Source of the DNA: Fimbriimonadaceae bacterium
GTDB taxonomy: Bacteria > Armatimonadota > Fimbriimonadia > Fimbriimonadales > Fimbriimonadaceae
Assembly (NCBI GenBank): GCA_020847855.1
Contig: JADLBH010000011.1
Location: 28,037 to 92,036, forward strand
DNA: 64,000 nt
Direction: 5' to 3'
Shown in pieces: positions 55,320 to 63,967 of this stretch (position 1 is its first letter; each line of letters opens with the position of its first letter). A model generated the notes under the pieces. The model did not search any database. It was not told where the DNA came from and worked only from the letters and a program-made list of their open reading frames with translations. Position numbers and translations under genes: made by a program.

Positions 55320-56297
55320 GTGCTCAAGGTAGGGATCGTCGGTTGTGGATTCATGGGCGGGATGCACGCATCGGTCTATGGCTTGCTCCCCGGATGCGAG
55401 TTGGTCGGTGCCTACGACCACCGGGAGGAAAGGGCGACGAGGTTCGGCAAGGAGCGCGGTTGCAAGTTGTTCGAGTCTCGGGAAGCCCTGATCGAGGCAG
55501 TGGACGCGCTCGACGTGTGCCTCCCGACCGACCTCCACTGTGACGCATCGGTCGCCGGGCTGGGTGCCGGCAAGCATGTCTTCTGCGAAAAGCCGATGGC
55601 TCTTGACGTGCGCGAGGCCGATCGGATGATCGCTGCCGCGGAGGCATCCGGTAAGCAGTTGATGATCGGCCACTGTATCCGGTTTTGGCCAGAGTATGCG
55701 TATCTCAAGGAGGCCGTGGACGACGGGCGCCTAGGGCGTCTAGTCTCCTTGAACCTGACACGGTATGGGGCGTTCCCCAGTTGGTCGGCGGACAATTGGC
55801 TCGCCGACGAGTCGCGGGCCGGTGGCGGGGCGCTCGACATGCACATCCACGACACGGACTTTGCCCTTTTCCTCCTCGGCGAGCCCGACGCCATGTCTTC
55901 GCGAGGCTCGCTCGACGAGAGGGGCATGAGCCACATTTTCACCACGATGAGCTATGGGCCGACCGTGGTCCACCTGGAAGGCGGTTGGAACCTCCCCGCC
56001 GGCACGCCGTTCAAGATGGCGTTTCGAGCAATCTTCGAGCGCGGTGCCATGATCATGGACAACGGCCCGCTGACCGTGTACGAAGACGGAAAGGATCCCA
56101 TGAGGCCTGAGTTTTCTGCGATGAAGGCGGAGGGGGGCGGGAACATCAGCGATCTTGGGGGCTACTATCATGAGCTTGCTTATTTTGTAGAGAAGGTTGT
56201 GACCGGGGCGCCGATCCAAACCGTTACGCCTCAAAGCTCGAGGCTCTCGCTCGCTACGGCGCTCGAAGAGATCCGCCAAGCGAAGGCGAACGCGTAG
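55320..56297 (+). CDS. Gfo/Idh/MocA-family oxidoreductase
   Basis: 325 residues from GTG 55320. The Rossmann motif VGIVGCGFMGGMHA, the catalytic-loop CEKPMALD and the substrate-domain GGALDMHIHDTD are typical. It oxidises or reduces a sugar or inositol using NAD(P). It lies 6 bp after the regulator stop and is probably co-transcribed, consistent with catabolism of the imported sugar. Confidence 0.9.
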   Translation: MLKVGIVGCGFMGGMHASVYGLLPGCELVGAYDHREERATRFGKERGCKLFESREALIEAVDALDVCLPTDLHCDASVAGLGAGKHVFCEKPMALDVREADRMIAAAEASGKQLMIGHCIRFWPEYAYLKEAVDDGRLGRLVSLNLTRYGAFPSWSADNWLADESRAGGGALDMHIHDTDFALFLLGEPDAMSSRGSLDERGMSHIFTTMSYGPTVVHLEGGWNLPAGTPFKMAFRAIFERGAMIMDNGPLTVYEDGKDPMRPEFSAMKAEGGGNISDLGGYYHELAYFVEKVVTGAPIQTVTPQSSRLSLATALEEIRQAKANA

Positions 56298-56328
56298 CGG
56301 CCGGGCCCGACTCGAACTCCAGCATCCG

Positions 56329-56502
56329 CTACCTGCGCACGACGCGGGCGAGCGTGGTATGGATCGAGGATCGGCTCTCCAGAGGCCGCAAGTGGGTCCA
56401 GCACACGGTGCCGCAAAGCGCGAGCCGTAGCCGCGCGGCTACTTGCTTCGAAAGCGCATAGGGATCCTCTCGCCCAGAAGAGCCTTCCAAGCTGTAAGCG
56501 GT
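56329..56502 (-). pseudogene. Possible remnant of an NAD-dependent epimerase (extended SDR)
   Basis: The minus strand encodes VTAYSLEGSS…DPYALSKQVAARLRLAL…WTHLRPLESRS before a stop at 56329. DPYALSK is the Tyr-x3-Lys active-site segment of extended SDR epimerases, and an LRP a little later is also typical. There is no N-terminal Rossmann region or start codon, and the frame is bounded by the aminotransferase gene. A short chance match cannot be excluded. Confidence 0.35.
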
Positions 56503-56506
56503 GACC

Positions 56507-57769
56507 CTAGACGGAGGCGAGCGACCGACCGACCCGCTCCACGATCTCGTCCACCGTGGGCTCGTCAATGATGAGGGGGGGGGTCAACCGGAACGTGCGT
56601 TGCCGAGTTTCTTTCGTGAGGATCGCGTTCTCCAGAAAAGCCTTCGAGAGGGCCTTCGTATCGAGGCCGTCCGCGACCTCGATCCCAAAGAGCAGGCCGC
56701 GCCAACGAACCTCCTTGATCCGGTCGGATCCGAGCGATGCAAGGCCCTCTGCAAGCCTGCCGCCCATGTGCTGAGCGCGGTCGGACAGTCCTTCCCGCTC
56801 CATCTCCGCCATCGCGGTGAGTGCGACCGCAGCCCCCAGGGGATTGCCGCCAAAAGTGGATCCATGATCCCCAGGCACGAAGACCTCGACGACCTCGCGC
56901 GTGCCGACGGCGGCGGAGACGGGGAGGACACCGCCCCCCAGCGGCTTGCCCACCGACATCAGGTCAGGACGCGCCGTCTCCCACTGCCAAGCGAAGCGCT
57001 TGCCGGTGCGACAGAAGCCAGTCTGGACCTCGTCCCAGATTAGGAGCACCCGGTTTCGGTCACAGATCTCGCGCAGACCCGCCATGAAGCCTTCCTCCGG
57101 CACGATCACGCCTCCCTCCGCCTGAATCGGCTCGAGGAGGACGGCCGCGGTGTTGGGATGGATCGCTTCCTCGATCGCCGCCAGGCTGCCGAACGGCACG
57201 ACCTTGAAGCCGGGTGTGAACGGCCCGAACCCATCCTTGTAGCCCGGCTCGGTACTAAAGCCAACGATGGTCGTCGTCCTACCGTGGAAGTTTCCCTCGC
57301 CGACGATGATCTCCGCCTTGTCCTGCTCCACCCCCTTGACCGTATAAGCCCATTTGCGCGCGAGCTTGATGCAGGTCTCCACCGCCTCCGCCCCGGTGTT
57401 CATCGGGCACACCATGTCGAGGCCCGCATACTCGGCTAGACCTTTCATGAAGAGGGCGACCTCCGGGGCATAAAAGGCTCGGCTCGGAACCGCCATCCGG
57501 TGCAACTGCTCCACGATCGCCGACACGATCGCCGGGTTCAAATGACCGTGGGCGACAGCGGAGTACGCACCGATGCAGTCAATGTACTCCTTGCCCGCGC
57601 CATCCCAGACCCGACAGCCGTCCCCGCGAACCAGGTTCACAGGGAGCGGCTTGTAGTTGTGAGCCCCATACTGCTCGGTCATAGAGATCGCTTCCGAGTC
57701 CGTGAGCTCGCTCGAAACCGCCGAAACCCCCTTGGCAGTGATCTCTTCCAGCAAGGTCGTTGTCGTCAT
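56507..57769 (-). CDS. rocD: Ornithine--oxo-acid aminotransferase
   Basis: 420 residues from ATG 57769. The signature YGAHNYKPLPV, GAEAVETCIKLARKW, ILVGEGNFHGRTTT-like segment (here IIVGEGNFHGRTT), DEVQTGFCRTGK and the PLP lysine in SVGKPLGGGVLP identify it. It converts ornithine and 2-oxoglutarate to glutamate semialdehyde and glutamate in arginine catabolism. Divergent from the FliL-like gene. Confidence 0.92.
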   Translation of the reverse strand: MTTTTLLEEITAKGVSAVSSELTDSEAISMTEQYGAHNYKPLPVNLVRGDGCRVWDGAGKEYIDCIGAYSAVAHGHLNPAIVSAIVEQLHRMAVPSRAFYAPEVALFMKGLAEYAGLDMVCPMNTGAEAVETCIKLARKWAYTVKGVEQDKAEIIVGEGNFHGRTTTIVGFSTEPGYKDGFGPFTPGFKVVPFGSLAAIEEAIHPNTAAVLLEPIQAEGGVIVPEEGFMAGLREICDRNRVLLIWDEVQTGFCRTGKRFAWQWETARPDLMSVGKPLGGGVLPVSAAVGTREVVEVFVPGDHGSTFGGNPLGAAVALTAMAEMEREGLSDRAQHMGGRLAEGLASLGSDRIKEVRWRGLLFGIEVADGLDTKALSKAFLENAILTKETRQRTFRLTPPLIIDEPTVDEIVERVGRSLASV

Positions 57770-57883
57770 ATGCCCAGTGTGTAGGATCGGAAGCCCGCTT
57801 GTGAACCCCGTACCCAGTGACAGTGGGCAGTGGTGCCTAGGGCGGAAAACACGGAACAACAACCGAGGGGATTGCAATCCAAG

Positions 57884-58447
57884 ATGTCTGACGCTGCCGA
57901 AGCACCGAAGAAGAAAGGCAAACTGCCAATGATCCTGGTCGTCGTCGCCTTGGTGGGCGGGGGCGGCTTCTTTGCCATGAAGGGCAAGGGCGATGCCAAG
58001 AAGGAGCCAGAAGTGGCCTTGGGCGAGGTCGTGCCGCTGGGCGAGTTCTTGGTGAACGTTCGCGGGGGGGCGTTCCTCAAGACGGACGTTAGCGTCCACT
58101 TGGCCAAGGAGGCCCTGCTCGATGAGCACGGAGGCGGGGGCGGGCACGGGGAGGCCGCGGAACCGCCCGCGTTCGTACGGGACGCGGTCATCGAGGTCTT
58201 GTCCGTCCAGTCCGTCGAGTCCATTTTGAGCGCGAAGGGCAAGGCAAGGCTGAAGGTCGAGATTGCGGAGGCGGTGAACAACGCCGTCCACGAGAACCAC
58301 GCCGAAGAAGGCGAGGGAAAGGACAAAGAGGAGAAGGGTCACGCCAAGGGCAAGGAGAGCGAGGCCGACGTGCTCGACCCGACGTGGGACAGTCAGGAAG
58401 GGCCCGTGCTCAAGGTCTATTTCACGAACTTTGCCGTCCAACCCTGA
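57884..58447 (+). CDS. fliL: FliL-family flagellar basal body-associated protein
   Basis: 187 residues from ATG 57884. A short cytoplasmic N-terminus (APKKKGKLP) leads into one TM segment (MILVVVALVGGGGFFAM) and the FliL domain (VPLGEFLVNVRGGAFLKTDVSVHL…VRDAVIEVLSVQSVESI). A His/Gly/Glu-rich insertion and a charged linker (EGEGKDKEEKGHAKG) are unusual. FliL supports flagellar motor function, but no other flagellar gene is present here. It overlaps the GT39-like gene by 26 bp tail to tail. Confidence 0.82.
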   Translation: MSDAAEAPKKKGKLPMILVVVALVGGGGFFAMKGKGDAKKEPEVALGEVVPLGEFLVNVRGGAFLKTDVSVHLAKEALLDEHGGGGGHGEAAEPPAFVRDAVIEVLSVQSVESILSAKGKARLKVEIAEAVNNAVHENHAEEGEGKDKEEKGHAKGKESEADVLDPTWDSQEGPVLKVYFTNFAVQP

Positions 58448-59660
58448 GGGACTGGACTCCTGCCGCGATCATGAGCGCCTGGAAGGGCACGGTGACGAGC
58501 CCGAACCTTCCATTCCCGAAGAACACCCCGACGAGGGCTGCGGTGACTCCGAGCCAAGCAAGGCCCACCCCCACGGCCAAAGCCTTCTCCTTCCTCGCCA
58601 AGGAGACCGCAGCGCCCAGGAGTGCGAGCGCGAGCAGACCGTTCCCCCCGATTGTGCAGGTACGGCGAAACACCAGGTACCTCGCTTTGTCGGCCCCCAT
58701 GCCTGGGACCATGAGCCGGTCGAACTCGGTCTGGAACGCCCAGTATGCCGCGTCGGTGTGCTTGAGGAACGTCTCGAAGAGCTTGGCGGGCCAGGCGCGG
58801 ATCGCCCGCACAGGATCTTGTCGAACGTAGAAGAGCGCGATTCTTCCCGCCGCACGGTCTCGCTCGACTTCTCCCAGGCCGTTGATCCGTGGCTCGATAA
58901 GCCGGGGGTCGCGATACCCCCCGGTTCCGCCCGGTGCCTGCCCGATCAGCAGGTTGTCCCCCCCGTTCGTGCTCACGGGCACGAAGGCGCTCAGGGCGGC
59001 ATAGTTTCGCGCCGTCCAAGGAGAGACCACGAGTGCGGCTCCGAGAAGGACCACAGCGACGCCGCGCGTCCTTGCCGGCCATTCACGGTATAGCACAAGG
59101 ACCGCCATCGTGGCCAAGGAGTAAGCCAGTGCTTGAGGCCGCACGAGCATGCCCGCTCCACAGACCAAGCCTGCAACGATCAGACCGGTTTCCGACCGGG
59201 ACGAAGTCAGCGCACAAACCCCCAGGAGCGCGAGCACGATGGCGAGCGACTCGGAAGCGAGGATGGAGCTATAGGCCACCATGGCCGGGCTCAGGGCGAC
59301 CAGGGTGGCGGCCAGGTTGGATGGGAGTCTGCTCAGGCCGAGCCGACGCGCCGTCCAATAGGTGAGCCCGACTGCGAGCACGCCCAGCACGAGGGTCAAG
59401 AGTTTGGCGGCCAACACGCTGGGACCCGTCAACGCAAAGAATCCTCCGAGCAGTCCGGGCCAACCGACGGGCCAATAAGCGGTGGGCACGCCGTCCACAG
59501 AGTAGCCCGCCCCCCCCGCGATCCCCGCGGCTCGCTGGAAGTACCACGCGAAGTCGGTCACCGGCTGGGTGTCCACGAGCGTCATCCAGACGACTCGGAC
59601 GAGCAAACCCAGCAGTACCGGCAATCGCCAACCCGCATCCCCGAGGAAGGATTGGCGCAC
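58422..59660 (-). CDS. Glycosyltransferase family 39 / ArnT-like membrane protein
   Basis: About 412 residues from GTG 59660, with roughly eight or more TM segments. An acidic loop after TM1 (VDTQPVTDFAWYFQRA) and the following GYSVDGVPTAYWPVGWP resemble the first periplasmic loop of GT39/PMT-type transferases that use polyprenyl-linked sugars. Upstream codons as far as 60017 are open but antisense to ubiX. The sugar and acceptor are unknown. Confidence 0.75.
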   Translation of the reverse strand: MRQSFLGDAGWRLPVLLGLLVRVVWMTLVDTQPVTDFAWYFQRAAGIAGGAGYSVDGVPTAYWPVGWPGLLGGFFALTGPSVLAAKLLTLVLGVLAVGLTYWTARRLGLSRLPSNLAATLVALSPAMVAYSSILASESLAIVLALLGVCALTSSRSETGLIVAGLVCGAGMLVRPQALAYSLATMAVLVLYREWPARTRGVAVVLLGAALVVSPWTARNYAALSAFVPVSTNGGDNLLIGQAPGGTGGYRDPRLIEPRINGLGEVERDRAAGRIALFYVRQDPVRAIRAWPAKLFETFLKHTDAAYWAFQTEFDRLMVPGMGADKARYLVFRRTCTIGGNGLLALALLGAAVSLARKEKALAVGVGLAWLGVTAALVGVFFGNGRFGLVTVPFQALMIAAGVQSLRVGRQSS

Positions 59661-59693
59661 GGGACCGGGCTCTGCCGTGTAGACTGGTTCAAC

Positions 59694-60344
59694 TTGAGTA
59701 CCGGTAGGCTTGTCGTCGGCGTCACGGGGGCCAGTGGGGCGATCTATGCTCAGCGGTTCCTCCGTGTCGCGGTCCGTCACTTCCGCGAGGTGTACCTGAC
59801 AATGAGCGAACAAGCGATTCAGGTCGCCGAGACGGAGTTGGGCGCGAGGATCGGCCGTACCCCGTTGGATACCGGCGAATGGCTCGGCGAGACCCCCCCT
59901 GGGCTTCGATTGTTGGATTCCAAGGACTTCTTCACTCCGCCCGCGAGCGGGTCGTTCCGCCACGATGGGATGGTGATCGTGCCTTGTTCCATGGGCTCGG
60001 CGGGCCGGATCGCCCACGGGGTGAGCGACGATCTACTGACGAGGGCCGCCGACGTCTGCCTCAAGGAAGGACGCCCGCTCATCGTCGTGCCTCGCGAAAT
60101 GCCGATGAGCACTATAATGCTGCGCAACCTTACGACCTTGGCCGAGGCGGGTGTGCGAGTGATCCCAGCGTGCCCGGCGTGGTATTCCAGGCCTCGAACC
60201 CTGGAAGAGCTGGCGGACACGGTGGTCGCTCGGATCCTGCAGAGCCTGGGGATCGAGCACGGCCTCGTCCCCGAGTGGGGGGCGGACGACCCTGGGGATG
60301 GCACGGGATCGGTGGCCGGGAGCACAATGGTGCAAGAACCGTAA
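59694..60344 (+). CDS. ubiX: UbiX-family flavin prenyltransferase
   Basis: 216 residues from TTG 59694. VVGVTGASGAIYAQRFL, the IVPCSMGSAGRIAHG loop and PREMPMSTIMLRNL are the FMN- and substrate-binding segments of UbiX. It makes prenylated FMN, the cofactor of UbiD-type decarboxylases. No ubiD is present. The stop overlaps the next start codon (TAATG). The start is not certain because no ribosome binding site is evident. Confidence 0.9.
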   Translation: MSTGRLVVGVTGASGAIYAQRFLRVAVRHFREVYLTMSEQAIQVAETELGARIGRTPLDTGEWLGETPPGLRLLDSKDFFTPPASGSFRHDGMVIVPCSMGSAGRIAHGVSDDLLTRAADVCLKEGRPLIVVPREMPMSTIMLRNLTTLAEAGVRVIPACPAWYSRPRTLEELADTVVARILQSLGIEHGLVPEWGADDPGDGTGSVAGSTMVQEP

Positions 60345-61261
60345 TGGGCAAAATCGTAGTTTTCGGCGGTAGCGGCTATCTGGGTGGGGAGATCGTCCGC
60401 CGTGCGCGGCTGGAAGGGCACGAGGCGGTGATCGTGGGCCGCAGCTGTTCCGGTCCTGGCACGGTCACATGGGACGGGAAGTCGCTCGGCCCATGGGCTC
60501 AAGAACTGGAAGGTGCCCTCGGGGTGGTCAATCTTTGTGGCTCCACGCTCTTTCAGCGCTGGACCCCCCGCGCGAAGGAGGAGATGTTGCAGTCCCGAGC
60601 GGGCACGACGGCTTTGATTGGGCAGGCGATCGCAGATTGTCAGAGGCCCCCTGCCGCGTGGGTGAACGCGAGCGGGTGCGGTGGCTATGGCGACTGCGGA
60701 ACGCGAGAAGTGAGCGAGGCGAGCGCGTTCTCCGACGGGTTCCTGGGCGAGCTTTGCCGAGATTGGGAGGGTGCGGTGTTGGCGGCCTCCACACCCAACA
60801 CGGCAAGATGCCGGCTTCGGTTGGGCACCGTGCTCGGGCAAGGGAGCCAGTTCGACACGATCCTCTCGAAGCTGCCGGCGATCGGGCCCCTGGGAGAGGG
60901 CAGCCACTATCAACCCTGGATCCACGCTGAGGACGCGAGCGGCCTCGTCATGTTTGCACTCGAACGACGGCTGGAAGGCACACTCAACGCCACTGCGCCC
61001 TTTCCGGCCACGAACGCGGCACTGATGGCCGCGGTGCGCAAGGCCATGGTGCGCCTTCCCGCCCCGGCAGTGCCCAAACCGCTCGTCGCCCTTCTTTGCA
61101 AGCTCCAAGGATGGGACGAGGGCCTTCTCTTGGACTCGTGCCGGGCCGTGCCCCAGATCGCTGTCGCGAACGGCTACCGGTTTGCCTTTGAACGGGCCGA
61201 GGCAGCAGCCCAAGCGGCCTTCGGCCAAGTTCCCAAGGCTTGGCGGCACCAGATCGCCTAG
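60344..61261 (+). CDS. TIGR01777 family epimerase (DUF1731)
   Basis: 305 residues. VVFGGSGYLGGEIVRRA is the Rossmann motif of an extended SDR; NLCGSTLFQRWTPRAKEEM and VNASGCGGYGDCG match the TIGR01777/YfcH family, and the final 50 residues form the DUF1731 domain. The role is unknown. Coupled to ubiX by the one-base TAATG overlap. Confidence 0.87.
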   Translation: MGKIVVFGGSGYLGGEIVRRARLEGHEAVIVGRSCSGPGTVTWDGKSLGPWAQELEGALGVVNLCGSTLFQRWTPRAKEEMLQSRAGTTALIGQAIADCQRPPAAWVNASGCGGYGDCGTREVSEASAFSDGFLGELCRDWEGAVLAASTPNTARCRLRLGTVLGQGSQFDTILSKLPAIGPLGEGSHYQPWIHAEDASGLVMFALERRLEGTLNATAPFPATNAALMAAVRKAMVRLPAPAVPKPLVALLCKLQGWDEGLLLDSCRAVPQIAVANGYRFAFERAEAAAQAAFGQVPKAWRHQIA

Positions 61262-61330
61262 GCCCTTGGTTCGTCCGTCCCCATCCGCGGCAACGACCGA
61301 AGGCTGCGAATCGTTGTAGGACTCAAGAGA

Positions 61331-62176
61331 ATGAACACTTTGAAGGCTGGCCTGCTGATCGCCGTGCTCACGGGCCTGTTCGTCGCGATCGGTTACTTCG
61401 CGGGCGGGACGGGCGGCATGGTGATCGGGCTCGTCGTCGCCGCCGTGATGAACCTAGGCTCGTACTGGTTCAGCGACAAGATCGTGATCAAGATGACCCA
61501 AGCACAGCCGGTGGACGAGCGCCAGGCGCCGGAGCTGTACGAGATGGTAGGGCGGCTCAGCGACCGCGCCGGGATCCCCCGTCCACGAATCTACATTGTG
61601 CCCGACCCAAGTCCGAACGCCTTTGCGACGGGGCGGAACCCGGAACACGGCGTCGTCGCCGTGAACCAAGGTTTGCTTCACCTGCTCGACCGAAGGGAGA
61701 TCGAAGGCGTCGTCGCCCACGAGCTGGCGCACATCAAGCATCGCGACACGCTCACCATGGCGATCGTCGCGACCCTGGCCGGGGCCATCGGCGTCCTCGG
61801 GATCATCCTTCGCTTCGGGGCCCTCTTCGCGGGCGGTCGTGACGGGGAGAACCCCCTCGGCGTACTCGCCGTTGCGATCCTCGCGCCCGTCATGGCGATG
61901 TTGGTCCAGATGGGGGTTTCGCGCATGCGCGAGTACGAGGCCGACCGGATGGCGGCGGAGATCACTGGGGACCCCGGTGGGCTCAGCAGTGCTTTGCTCA
62001 AACTTCACAATGGAGTCGTGCGCGAGCCAGGGAGCATCGCGCCGGAAGCAGCCCACATGTGTATCGTGAACCCGTTCGCAGGTCTGAAGGGGATTTCGAG
62101 CCTCTTCAGCACCCATCCTCCGGTGGAAGAGCGCGTCCGCCGACTCGAAGCGATCCGCTCGAAGGTGATAGCGTGA
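61331..62176 (+). CDS. htpX: M48-family membrane peptidase HtpX
   Basis: 281 residues. Two N-terminal TM segments, then the catalytic HELAH (VVAHELAHIKHRDTL) and two more TM segments, then SRMREYEADRMA with the third zinc ligand Glu. The ending STHPPVEERVRRL is typical. It degrades misfolded membrane proteins. It overlaps the zinc-ribbon gene by 4 bp. Confidence 0.94.
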   Translation: MNTLKAGLLIAVLTGLFVAIGYFAGGTGGMVIGLVVAAVMNLGSYWFSDKIVIKMTQAQPVDERQAPELYEMVGRLSDRAGIPRPRIYIVPDPSPNAFATGRNPEHGVVAVNQGLLHLLDRREIEGVVAHELAHIKHRDTLTMAIVATLAGAIGVLGIILRFGALFAGGRDGENPLGVLAVAILAPVMAMLVQMGVSRMREYEADRMAAEITGDPGGLSSALLKLHNGVVREPGSIAPEAAHMCIVNPFAGLKGISSLFSTHPPVEERVRRLEAIRSKVIA

Positions 62177-62511
62177 ACTGCCCGCGAGGGTGTGACGCGG
62201 TCCTCGCGATCGCTGATCGCGGCGGAATCGAGGTGGACTATTGCCCGCTCTGCCGAGGCGTCTGGTTGGACCGCGGGGAGCTGGACAAGCTGATCGAGCG
62301 GCAGTCTGAGGTGATGAGGCAGGCCGTGCCCACGGAACTTCCGGGCTACAAGCAAGCCTGGGGAGAACCGGAGCGAACGTCCCCAAGCCAGTCCGAACCC
62401 CCGCGCGACCGTTACCACGGCCGGTCGAGGGACTCTTATGACGAGGACTTCCGTAAGGGCAAGAGAAAGAAGCGGGGCTTGGACTTCCTGGACGATATCT
62501 TCGATTTCTGA
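62173..62511 (+). CDS. TFIIB-type zinc-ribbon protein
   Basis: 112 residues from GTG 62173, overlapping the htpX stop by 4 bp (GTGA). Two Cys pairs (NCPRGCD and CPLCRGVWLDRGEL) form a zf-TFIIB ribbon, found in many small bacterial proteins of unclear role. The C-terminal half is charged and ends in KRKKRGLDFLDDIFDF. Possibly a regulator or chaperone linked to HtpX, which is speculative. Confidence 0.85.
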   Translation: MNCPRGCDAVLAIADRGGIEVDYCPLCRGVWLDRGELDKLIERQSEVMRQAVPTELPGYKQAWGEPERTSPSQSEPPRDRYHGRSRDSYDEDFRKGKRKKRGLDFLDDIFDF

Positions 62512-62527
62512 GTCCAAGAGGGTCATG

Positions 62528-62555
62528 TTGGGACGAAGTCGCTCGGCGGTAGAAT
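62528..62555 (+). promoter_or_regulatory. Candidate promoter of the trigger factor gene
   Basis: TTGGGA (62528-62533), a 16-bp spacer and TAGAAT (62550-62555). The start of transcription would be near 62562, leaving a leader of only about 8 nt before ATG 62570, similar to cassette A. A longer leader results if translation starts at ATG 62591. Confidence 0.45.
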
Positions 62556-62569
62556 CCCAGGTTCGAATC

Positions 62570-63967
62570 ATGAGCGCTTCCGCCACTGAGATGTCCGTCA
62601 AGCGGACCGACTTGAACGCCTGCACGATCCAGCTCGACGTCGTATGCACGCAAGACCAGGTTCAAAAGGGCTTCGATCGCGCCGTTCGCGATTTTGCCAA
62701 GAAAGTCCGGGTTCCAGGGTTCCGACCTGGTGCCGCCCCCAAGGCGATGGTGGAGAAGATGATCCCCGAGGAGGATCTCGCGAACGCGGCGGTGGAGAAC
62801 GCCGTCCGTTCCGCGCTTCGCCAGGCGTTGGAACAGTCGGACGTGACGCCGGAGGACGCTCCCGCGGTCACGGTCACGAAGTTCGAGCGAGCCTCGTCTG
62901 AGCTCGAGTTTATGGTGAAGGTCCCCCTGGGCGCGAAGGTGACCCTGGGCGACTACAAGGCGCTGACCGCGAAGAAGCCGACCGTCGAGGTCGAGCCGGG
63001 GGAGGTCGAGTACCAGATCGAGGAGCTCCGCCGACGGGCAGGCACCCAGCAGGCGGTGACAGGTCGCGGCATTCAGGAGGGCGACGTCGCCGTCGTCCAC
63101 ATTCGGGCCGAGGGCGTCGAGGGCGAGGGCAAGACGTTCATGACCAAGGCGGGCCAAACGTTCCCTGCGCTCGATGCCGCGATCCTCGGCATGGAGGCCG
63201 AGGCGATCAAGCACGCCAAACTCAGCTTCCCTGAGAACTTCCAAGACGCGGATTGGGCAGGGAAGGAGTACGAGTGTACGTTGACGATCCGGAGCGTCTC
63301 CTCCGTCCAGGTCCCCGATGTGGACGCCCTAGTCGCCTCGCTCAATGTCAAGGACACCGCCGAGCTGGAGACGCGGGTCGCCGAAGGAATCATCTCCGCC
63401 AAGCGGAAGATCGGCGAGGACATGGTGAGCGAGCAGCTCTTGAACGCCCTCATCCAATCGAGCCAGGTCGAAGTGGCGGACCCGACTTGGGAGCGGGTGG
63501 GCTCGCGCAGGCTCCAGGAGATCGCCTACCAACTTCGCGAGGAAGGCTCAAGTCTGGAGAAGTACGCCGAGCAGAACGGGATGACTGTGGACGAGTTGGT
63601 CGCAGCCCAGATGACCGAAGCCAAGCTCCACGTCCAACGGGCAACCTTGGTCCGCGAGGTCTTCGTCAAGGAGGAGATGCAGATCACGGACGAGGACGCG
63701 AACGCGACCTTCCAAGAGATTCTCCGAGAGAACAAGGTGGGGCAAGAGGACGTGCAGGCCTTCATGAAGGAGAACGGCCATCAGATTCGTGAGGAGGTCG
63801 TGTTCCGGTCCATGTTCCGAAAGGTTCTGGGGCTTTTGAGGCAGCACGCCAAGGTGGAAGAGGTCTCTCCCAGCGAGCTCGGCCTCGATCAGCCCGCCCC
63901 CACCAAGAAGCCCGCGGCCAAGAAGCCGGCGGCCAAGAAGCCCGCGGCCAAGCCGACGAAGGACTAA
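62570..63967 (+). CDS. tig: Trigger factor
   Basis: 465 residues. An N-terminal ribosome-binding domain (VRVPGFRPGAAPKAMVEK) is followed by a PPIase-like middle domain (GDVAVVHIRAEGVEGEGK) and a helical C-terminal chaperone domain. The Lys/Ala/Pro-rich tail (KKPAAKKPAAKK) is not conserved in the family. It folds nascent proteins at the ribosome. ATG 62591 is an alternative start. Confidence 0.93.
   Translation: MSASATEMSVKRTDLNACTIQLDVVCTQDQVQKGFDRAVRDFAKKVRVPGFRPGAAPKAMVEKMIPEEDLANAAVENAVRSALRQALEQSDVTPEDAPAVTVTKFERASSELEFMVKVPLGAKVTLGDYKALTAKKPTVEVEPGEVEYQIEELRRRAGTQQAVTGRGIQEGDVAVVHIRAEGVEGEGKTFMTKAGQTFPALDAAILGMEAEAIKHAKLSFPENFQDADWAGKEYECTLTIRSVSSVQVPDVDALVASLNVKDTAELETRVAEGIISAKRKIGEDMVSEQLLNALIQSSQVEVADPTWERVGSRRLQEIAYQLREEGSSLEKYAEQNGMTVDELVAAQMTEAKLHVQRATLVREVFVKEEMQITDEDANATFQEILRENKVGQEDVQAFMKENGHQIREEVVFRSMFRKVLGLLRQHAKVEEVSPSELGLDQPAPTKKPAAKKPAAKKPAAKPTKD

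Noticed and set aside
56311..56335. A second T-arm-like sequence on the minus strand (TTCGAGT)
   Set aside because: The five-base stems on either side do not pair.
62560..62569. GGTTCGAATC, a tRNA T-loop-like sequence before the trigger factor gene
   Set aside because: The flanking bases do not form a T stem and no acceptor or anticodon arms can be drawn. It lies in the promoter-start interval.
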